Shown piece by piece: positions 6,352-10,477 of a DNA stretch of 10,477 bases. Numbering within the stretch: position 1 is the first letter of the stretch; the number at the start of each line of letters is the position of its first letter. This DNA is from Candidatus Eisenbergiella stercorigallinarum. Lineage in GTDB: Bacteria > Bacillota > Clostridia > Lachnospirales > Lachnospiraceae. The notes under the pieces are model-generated. The model ran no database searches. It had not been told where the DNA came from and saw nothing but the letters and a program-made list of their open reading frames with translations. Made by a program: the position numbers and the translations under genes. The DNA lies in contig DWUW01000364.1 in assembly GCA_019120525.1 (NCBI GenBank), positions 1 to 10,477 on the forward strand, given 5' to 3'.

Positions 6352-6380
6352 TTTACAGCAGTAAAAGAATCCTGTATCAT
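6352..6380 (+). promoter_or_regulatory. Promoter of the small 88-residue gene
   Basis: There is a TTTACA -35 (6352-6357), an exact 17-base spacer and a TATCAT -10 (6375-6380), with five of six matches in each box. Transcription should begin near 6387, giving a leader of about 90 bases that includes the repeated GC-rich element at 6407-6436. It is back-to-back with the relQ promoter. Confidence 0.7.
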
Positions 6381-6406
6381 TTGAATGCAGCAGTCAACCG
6401 TTCCGT

Positions 6407-6436
6407 TACCGGCCGGGCCTGGTCCGTACCGGCCGG
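6407..6436. repeat. Direct repeat TACCGGCCGG, spaced 20 bases, in a leader
   Basis: TACCGGCCGG occurs at 6407-6416 and again at 6427-6436, exactly two helical turns apart. Because CCGGCCGG is self-complementary, the two copies can also form a strong hairpin in the RNA of the small gene. It could be a paired operator or a leader structure; neither is proven. Confidence 0.55.
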
Positions 6437-6477
6437 CCGCCCCGCTCTGCAGGGATCCCACCGCAAAGGAGAAGGAT

Positions 6478-6744
6478 ATGTTCCGTTTATGGGCTAAAAT
6501 TTTCAAGGACAACCGCCTGCTTCAGGATACCGTCATCTGCGACGGTTCCGGGGATACCAGGACGCACAAGGTATTCCGCGCGCTGGAAGACGTCTGTTAC
6601 CGGTTTGACCTGGGCAAGCCGATCTGGCTGGACGCGAATATCAATGATTTCAGACGGCACAGCAAAACCCGCTTCCGGCAGGACAGCTTTGTGGAGCAGG
6701 TGGATTTCGATTTTCTGGAAATCCAGGTGATCGAAGAGGACTGA
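6478..6744 (+). CDS. Small protein of unknown function, divergent from relQ
   Basis: This 88-residue protein is soluble, acidic at the C-terminus (QVIEED) and has no membrane segment or signal peptide. The ATG at 6478 was chosen because AAGGAG lies six bases upstream; the frame is open for another 31 codons upstream, but that part is proline- and glycine-rich spacer translation without a ribosome binding site. Visible features are a basic N-terminus with MFRLWAKIFKDN, then CDGSGDTRTHKVFRALEDVC (21-40), KPIWLDANINDF (47-58) and a phenylalanine-rich end. It has the look of a conserved small protein of Lachnospiraceae and related Clostridia (recollection, not a search), with no assigned function. 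It has a strong promoter of its own and is convergent with the CBM9-like gene, with only 26 bases between stops. Proximity to relQ hints at linked regulation, nothing more. Confidence 0.82.
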   Translation: MFRLWAKIFKDNRLLQDTVICDGSGDTRTHKVFRALEDVCYRFDLGKPIWLDANINDFRRHSKTRFRQDSFVEQVDFDFLEIQVIEED

Positions 6745-6770
6745 TCCCCGCCGCAGGCGCCCCATTTCCG

Positions 6771-7385
6771 TCAGCAGATCTGACAGCGTTCAAAATAAAT
6801 GGGAAGATGGAAATTGGGCTTTTCATTTTCGATCAGATGGAAGCTGCCGTAATGCTCGATCTCCGGCGTTTCTGATATCTTGTAAAAATTGCAGTACAGC
6901 TCCGTGTTTTCATCCAGCCGGCTGATACCGCATTCCTGTTTCAGATATCCTTCCGGGATCAGGAGCGTCAGCGTCCAGCTTCCTTCTGAGACTTCTGTCT
7001 GTACATCGCAGACCGGAAGCCAGGCTTCCGGCATCGTCTGCCTTCCCTTTCTTCCTTTTCCATAGCGGGCATACATCGCGCCGTTCGCGTTTACCTCAAA
7101 ATTCAGATACATCACCTGATTGCCCAGCTTTTCTCCCTCTTCCGGAAAAGCGAGGAAGATCTCCATCGCGCTGTCCCTGCAGACCGGGTCCATATACGCG
7201 GTATACAGGGCAAGAGGCTCCTTTTCCCCGCAGACCATGCGCACGAAGAAGCCCTCTCCCGGTATGTACCCCATTTTCCCGGAAACTGCGGGCCTTCTTT
7301 TGCTGTTCCACAGATAATAGCTGATCTGAAACGGATCGCAGGACGCGATTTCTTCTTTTGAACGGATTTTTCTGATCTGGTACAT
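6771..7385 (-). CDS. CBM9-like carbohydrate-binding protein, cytoplasmic
   Basis: This 204-residue protein resembles the carbohydrate-binding module family 9-like proteins of Clostridia, which form a beta-sandwich. It has the expected pattern: an early tryptophan with ISYYLWNSKRRPAV (21-34), a beta-rich middle with DSAMEIFLAFP (71-81) and YLNFEVNANGAMYARYG (93-109), SWTLTLLIPEG (136-146), and a closing KPNFHLPIYF (189-198). The fold resembles the sugar-binding domain of xylanases and dehydrogenases, but here there is no enzyme domain and no signal peptide, so it is probably cytoplasmic and its ligand is unknown. The ATG at 7385 was chosen because AGGAGGG precedes it at good spacing; the upstream start at 7484 lies inside the promoter. 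It is divergent from the methyltransferase gene. Confidence 0.75.
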   Translation of the reverse strand: MYQIRKIRSKEEIASCDPFQISYYLWNSKRRPAVSGKMGYIPGEGFFVRMVCGEKEPLALYTAYMDPVCRDSAMEIFLAFPEEGEKLGNQVMYLNFEVNANGAMYARYGKGRKGRQTMPEAWLPVCDVQTEVSEGSWTLTLLIPEGYLKQECGISRLDENTELYCNFYKISETPEIEHYGSFHLIENEKPNFHLPIYFERCQIC

Positions 7386-7455
7386 GTTTCCCTCCTGACT
7401 CGCGTGTGAAACCGGCCGGCTCCCGGCGGCTGTGAAAGGTATGCTCTTGTCTGTT

Positions 7456-7484
7456 ATCTTACCATATCCGGCGCGGCGGGACAA
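7456..7484 (-). promoter_or_regulatory. Candidate promoter of the CBM9-like gene
   Basis: On the minus strand there is -35 TTGTCC (7484-7479), an exact 17-base spacer and -10 TAAGAT (7461-7456), with 4 of 6 matches in each box. The leader to the ATG at 7385 is about 65 bases. Confidence 0.5.
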
Positions 7485-7524
7485 TGGGAGCCGGGACGCG
7501 GATGCCGGTTATCCGCCCGGGCAG

Positions 7525-7553
7525 TTGCAAAACCGGCCTGAACCGTGTATAGT
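7525..7553 (+). promoter_or_regulatory. Promoter of the methyltransferase gene
   Basis: There is a TTGCAA -35 (7525-7530), an exact 17-base spacer and a TATAGT -10 (7548-7553), matching consensus at 4 and 5 of 6 positions. Transcription would start near 7560, about 64 bases before the ATG. It lies 40 bases from the divergent promoter of the CBM9-like gene. Confidence 0.65.
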
Positions 7554-7623
7554 GTTGTACAGATTTTCAGGATATCGTCTGGTTTCAGAATAAAGATCGG
7601 GATAAAAAGGAGACTTGCCTCTT

Positions 7624-8502
7624 ATGTGGACAGCGGATAACTGGATGGACTATGAAGTGATCGATACGGGAAGCGGGGAAAAGCTGGAGCGCTGGGGAAA
7701 ATATCTGCTGGTGCGGCCGGATCCGCAGGTGATCTGGGAATCGGACCGGAAGCACCCGGGCTGGGAAAAAAGGAACGGCCACTATCACCGGAGCAGCCGC
7801 GGGGGCGGGGAATGGGAATTCTTTGACCTTCCGCAGGAATGGAGCATCCATTACCGTCAGCTCACCTTCCGGCTGAAGCCCTTCAGCTTCAAGCACACCG
7901 GGCTCTTTCCGGAGCAGGCGGTCAACTGGGACTGGTTTTCCGATATCATCCGGGACGCGGGACGGCCGTTAAAGGTGCTCAACCTTTTCGCCTATACGGG
8001 CGGCGCGACCTTAAGCGCGGCCGCGGCGGGAGCCAGCGTCACCCATGTGGACGCCTCAAAGGGCATGGTGTCCTGGGCCAGGGAAAACGCAGCCGCCTCC
8101 GGGCTTGCCGAAGCGCCGGTCCGCTGGCTGGTGGACGACTGCGTCAAATTTGTGGAGCGTGAGATCCGGCGCGGGAATACCTATGACGGCATCATCATGG
8201 ATCCGCCTTCCTACGGAAGAGGGCCCAAGGGGGAGATCTGGAAGATCGAAGAAAGCATTTTCCCTTTCGTAAAGCTGTGCGTACAGCTTCTTTCCAGGGA
8301 CGCCCGCTTTTTCCTCATCAATTCCTATACCACCGGCCTGCAGCCCGCGGTGCTTTCCTACATGATGAACCTGTGCATTACGCCCGGCTTCGGCGGGCAT
8401 GTGGAAGCCGGTGAGATCGGCCTTCCCGTCACGCAGACCGGTCTCATCCTGCCCTGCGGCGCTTCCGGCAGATGGACAAGACAGACCTCCGACGCCGGAT
8501 GA
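7624..8502 (+). CDS. Class I SAM-dependent methyltransferase, RlmI-like (predicted rRNA methyltransferase)
   Basis: This 292-residue protein has the Rossmann-type SAM-binding fold and resembles the RlmI/RlmK (COG1092) group of 23S rRNA cytosine-C5 or related methyltransferases. Motif I is VLNLFAYTGGATLSAAAAGA (118-137), followed by the acidic VTHVDASKG (139-147), the VDDCVKFVERE region (170-180), and the catalytic-loop motif IMDPPSYGRG (191-200). The first 90 residues form a beta-rich N-terminal region with KPFSFKHTGLFPEQ, but the PUA RNA-binding domain of E. coli RlmI is absent, so the target may differ. The ATG at 7624 is preferred: AGGAG ends 11 bases upstream. The in-frame TTG at 7615 has the ribosome binding site only two bases away. 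It has its own promoter and a hairpin after the stop. It would use the SAM made by MetK, but no operon link is seen. Confidence 0.88.
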   Translation: MWTADNWMDYEVIDTGSGEKLERWGKYLLVRPDPQVIWESDRKHPGWEKRNGHYHRSSRGGGEWEFFDLPQEWSIHYRQLTFRLKPFSFKHTGLFPEQAVNWDWFSDIIRDAGRPLKVLNLFAYTGGATLSAAAAGASVTHVDASKGMVSWARENAAASGLAEAPVRWLVDDCVKFVEREIRRGNTYDGIIMDPPSYGRGPKGEIWKIEESIFPFVKLCVQLLSRDARFFLINSYTTGLQPAVLSYMMNLCITPGFGGHVEAGEIGLPVTQTGLILPCGASGRWTRQTSDAG

Positions 8503-8509
8503 CGCCGCG

Positions 8510-8551
8510 AAAGGGGCTACCGGGAAACAGATCGTTCCCGACAGCCCCTTT
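8510..8551. terminator. Symmetric hairpin between convergent genes, likely bidirectional terminator
   Basis: AAAGGGGCT (8510-8518) pairs with AGCCCCTTT (8543-8551), and inside it CGGGAA pairs with TTCCCG. The stem ends in TTT on both strands, giving a short U-tract each way. It lies between the stop of the methyltransferase (plus) and that of the DUF2752 gene (minus), so it probably serves both. Confidence 0.7.
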
Positions 8552-8573
8552 CTGATCCAGCCGTCTGCGCGTT

Positions 8574-9062
8574 CTATGAAAACAGCCTCCGCATCCATTC
8601 CCCATACGCCGGGAAAAAACGCTCCAGCACATTTCCTTCCCGGTAGTCCATAGGCGGGCTTCCGGGAAATTCCGCCGCCATCCGGTACAGGTAAACCAGG
8701 ATCATAAGAGCCGCGATCCCCGCCGCCGCAGGAAGCACCCCTACCGCCTTTTTCCCCAGGATATAGCGTCTCCATCCCACATAAGCCGCCAGAAGGAGCC
8801 ACAGATAAACGTTAGGGTTGTAAGAAAAAGCGGCGCCCCACCGGCCCGTCAGGACCAGAAGCAGGGCGCGGGTACTTCCGCAGCCGGGGCAGGGGAGGCC
8901 GGTCAACGCCGAAAGCGGGCAGATGGTTCCCAGAAAAAAGGTGCCAAGCGCGGCATAAACCAAAAATGCCGGGACCGCCAGCCGGTAATTTTTCAGGTCC
9001 CGCAGGATACGCAGCAGGACGGCCCGAACGCTGTTCTTCTTTTTTCCCTTCAGCTGCTGCAT
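8574..9062 (-). CDS. DUF2752 membrane protein
   Basis: This 162-residue protein carries the DUF2752 signature: ICPLSALTGLPCPGCGSTRA (47-66), followed by an NP pair at 82-83. Hydrophobic segments lie at about 27-46, 84-98 and 105-127, so it is an integral membrane protein with a lysine-rich cytoplasmic start. The cysteines of CPGCG suggest metal binding or redox chemistry, but the family's function is not established. The ATG at 9062 was chosen because AAGGAG lies five bases before it; the frame is open further upstream inside hypA but without support. It overlaps the 3' end of hypA by 13 bases, so the two are co-transcribed and possibly translationally coupled. A bidirectional hairpin follows the stop. 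Confidence 0.86.
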   Translation of the reverse strand: MQQLKGKKKNSVRAVLLRILRDLKNYRLAVPAFLVYAALGTFFLGTICPLSALTGLPCPGCGSTRALLLVLTGRWGAAFSYNPNVYLWLLLAAYVGWRRYILGKKAVGVLPAAAGIAALMILVYLYRMAAEFPGSPPMDYREGNVLERFFPAYGEWMRRLFS

Positions 9063-9394
9063 ACGATCTCCTTGATGAAAAAATCCCGCCCGCTGATCAG
9101 GTGCATGTTCCTGCTGCCGCATTCGGGGCAGACGCCGCCGGTCACTGTGGCGTGAAAAACGCTCCCGCAGTCCCGGCACTCCGCGTTCGCGGGCAGGATC
9201 TCTATTTCGAGCCTTGCGTCCGCAAGGAGAGTCCCCTCTGCCGCCGCCGGATATACCTTTCTCATATATTCCGGGATCACAGACGAGATCTCCCCGATCT
9301 GCAGGACCAGCTTTTCAATCCTTCCCACCTGATTTTCCGCCGCATAGTTTTCAACGGTCTTTATGACCGACATCAAAATCCCAAGCTCATGCAA
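9050..9394 (-). CDS. hypA: Hydrogenase/urease nickel insertion metallochaperone HypA
   Basis: HypA delivers nickel, with HypB, during maturation of [NiFe] hydrogenases and, in some bacteria, urease. The 114-residue protein has the family's usual length. It begins MHELGILMSVI, where His2 and the N-terminus bind nickel, and has a zinc ribbon with Cys73-x2-Cys76 and Cys89-x2-Cys92. The start is TTG at 9394: the only nearby ATG (9390-9388) is in another frame, and no other start keeps the essential MHE. A weak ribosome binding site, AAGGAAG, lies about eight bases upstream. It follows the hydratase gene by 54 bases with no terminator, and overlaps the DUF2752 gene. No hypB, hypF or hydrogenase gene is in view, so its client is unknown. 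Confidence 0.93.
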   Translation of the reverse strand: MHELGILMSVIKTVENYAAENQVGRIEKLVLQIGEISSVIPEYMRKVYPAAAEGTLLADARLEIEILPANAECRDCGSVFHATVTGGVCPECGSRNMHLISGRDFFIKEIVCSS

Positions 9395-9448
9395 GCCTTC
9401 CGCTTCCTTTCCGTCCGCGGCACGCTTCTCTTACTGCCGCCGCAGCTG

Positions 9449-10477
9449 TCAGCCTACCCGGTTATAATTGATCAGGCATCCATCCAGGATGATCTGTCTC
9501 TCTTCATCCGTCAGGTCGCCCAGGGTGAGCGTAAACGGAACAAGACCGTCTTCCTTTACCACGTAAGCCGTGATGGAAGGCGCCTTCTCCTGCACCGCCC
9601 TGCGGATCTCGGGGAAGAACAGGTAATCGTGGTTATGGAAGGGAAGCTCTCCTTCTTCGATCACGAACGGAAGCATACCCCAGTTGATCAGGTTGGAGCG
9701 ATATCTCTTGGTAGCGTACTCGTTGGCGATGTTCGCCCAGCCTCCCAGCACCTTCTGGCAGCTTGCCGCCTGCTCTCTGGCGGAGCCGTCCCCGGGCTTC
9801 ACCGCGAAAATGGTGGAGCCGAAGCCGAGAAGCTTCTCATCCACGCTGCCGTCCGCCTTCACCGCGGCCGCTGCCTGAGCAAACTGCTTCTTCACCGCAT
9901 CAAGCACGGCGGAAAGCTCCGGCTTCGCCTCGATAGCGGATTTTCCTTCCATAACCGCGGCCTGCGCCTTCTGGATATCCTTGGCCAGACCCACATAGGC
10001 GGGATCCTTCCTGGAAAGGGTGAACTCCGCCAGCCCCAGCGGGTTGGAACGGTAGGAGGAGGTCTCGCCGGAAGGGATCAGCTCGTCCGTGGTGGTGACG
10101 GGATCGTGGATCTCGGAAACCACGCGAAGCACCAGGTTCTCCGGAAGCGCGCACATGGCCGGCCAGTCCTTGATGTTGGGGCCGAAATGGATCTCCACGT
10201 CCGGATCCGCAACGCCATGGGAATCGAATACCCGGTTCGCGTAGATGTTGGCGTCAAAATGATATTTATATTTTCCGAAATCCCCGTCAAACTCTGTGGC
10301 AGGGGTCAGCACGCCCTTATTGGCCGCGGTCGCCGCGATGGAACGGGCGTCCATCAGCGCCACGGAAGCGATCTGTCCGCTCTGCAGCTTGCTTCCCTCT
10401 CTGTTCGGGAAGTTTCTGGTGGAATGGCGGATACTGAAGGCGTTGTTTGCCGGGGTATCTCCCGCGCCGAAGCAGGG
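9449..10477 (-). CDS. Aconitase-family hydratase, C-terminal 342 residues (runs off the right edge)
   Basis: This is the C-terminal part of a [4Fe-4S] hydro-lyase of the aconitase superfamily; the frame stays open to the window edge. The first visible residues, PCFGAGDTPANN, hold a cysteine that matches the last cluster ligand of aconitases (GPCIGQ there). It is followed by SIRHSTRNFPNREGS, the counterpart of the NRNF-GR segment. In the swivel domain GSAREQAA (about 231-238) matches the active-site GSSREHAA, and EYATKRYRSNLINWGMLPF (253-271) matches the RSNL-GMGVLP segment. The details differ from citrate-cycle aconitase, and overall it is closer to the uncharacterised YbhJ-like hydratases than to AcnA or LeuC/LeuD, so the substrate is uncertain. 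It is transcribed ahead of hypA. Confidence 0.88.
   Translation of the reverse strand, partial: PCFGAGDTPANNAFSIRHSTRNFPNREGSKLQSGQIASVALMDARSIAATAANKGVLTPATEFDGDFGKYKYHFDANIYANRVFDSHGVADPDVEIHFGPNIKDWPAMCALPENLVLRVVSEIHDPVTTTDELIPSGETSSYRSNPLGLAEFTLSRKDPAYVGLAKDIQKAQAAVMEGKSAIEAKPELSAVLDAVKKQFAQAAAAVKADGSVDEKLLGFGSTIFAVKPGDGSAREQAASCQKVLGGWANIANEYATKRYRSNLINWGMLPFVIEEGELPFHNHDYLFFPEIRRAVQEKAPSITAYVVKEDGLVPFTLTLGDLTDEERQIILDGCLINYNRVG

Noticed and set aside
6745..6770. A terminator between the 88-residue gene and the CBM9-like gene
   Set aside because: The 26-base gap has no stem with a T-run. The small GTCAG-CAGAT-CTGAC hairpin nearby overlaps the CBM9-like stop codon and is too weak to call.
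1..10477. CRISPR array, tRNA, insertion sequence, phage or toxin-antitoxin system
   Set aside because: No regularly spaced repeats, cloverleaf-like segments, transposase or integrase motifs, or toxin-antitoxin signatures were seen on either strand; the gaps between genes are short and explained by promoters and terminators.

Overview
The window looks like chromosomal DNA from a fairly GC-rich member of the Clostridia (Bacillota), most likely a Lachnospiraceae-type gut anaerobe. The signs are strong AGGAGG-type ribosome binding sites, a SAM-I riboswitch ahead of metK, a RelQ-type small alarmone synthetase, a LysM-G5-M23 peptidase, and several small proteins in the style of this family. The lineage is inferred from protein character, not from a database search. 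There are ten chromosomal genes or gene fragments, plus one doubtful micro-ORF. I see no rRNA, tRNA, CRISPR array, insertion sequence or phage gene.

Left part (1-2019): the 5' end of metK runs off the left edge on the minus strand. It is preceded by a SAM-I riboswitch with an intrinsic terminator and a TTGACA promoter. Upstream, on the same strand, is murA, a complete peptidoglycan-precursor enzyme with a long leader and two candidate promoters.

Middle-left (2093-5264): a minus-strand operon of three genes, each joined to the next by an ATGA stop-start overlap. In order of transcription they are a tail-anchored coiled-coil protein with 11-residue repeats, a flavin reductase-like flavoprotein, and a membrane-anchored LysM-G5-M23 cell-wall peptidase. 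The operon has a clear promoter (TTGTAA-17-TAGAAT) and a hairpin at its end. The first gene is unfamiliar and is the main novelty of this block.

Middle (5265-6744): relQ (minus) makes (p)ppGpp. It is divergent from a small 88-residue protein of unknown function (plus), and their promoters are only about a dozen bases apart. Downstream of relQ are its terminator, a second nested hairpin and a doubtful 17-codon ORF.

Right part (6771-10477): a cytoplasmic CBM9-like protein (minus) is divergent from an RlmI-like SAM-dependent methyltransferase (plus). A symmetric hairpin separates the methyltransferase from a convergent minus-strand run: an aconitase-family hydratase entering from the right edge, then hypA (TTG start), then a DUF2752 membrane protein overlapping hypA by 13 bases.

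Most of the window is housekeeping: cell wall synthesis and remodelling, methyl-group metabolism, alarmone signalling and RNA modification. No complete undescribed system is evident. The best leads are the coupled coiled-coil/flavoprotein/peptidase operon and the small gene opposite relQ.
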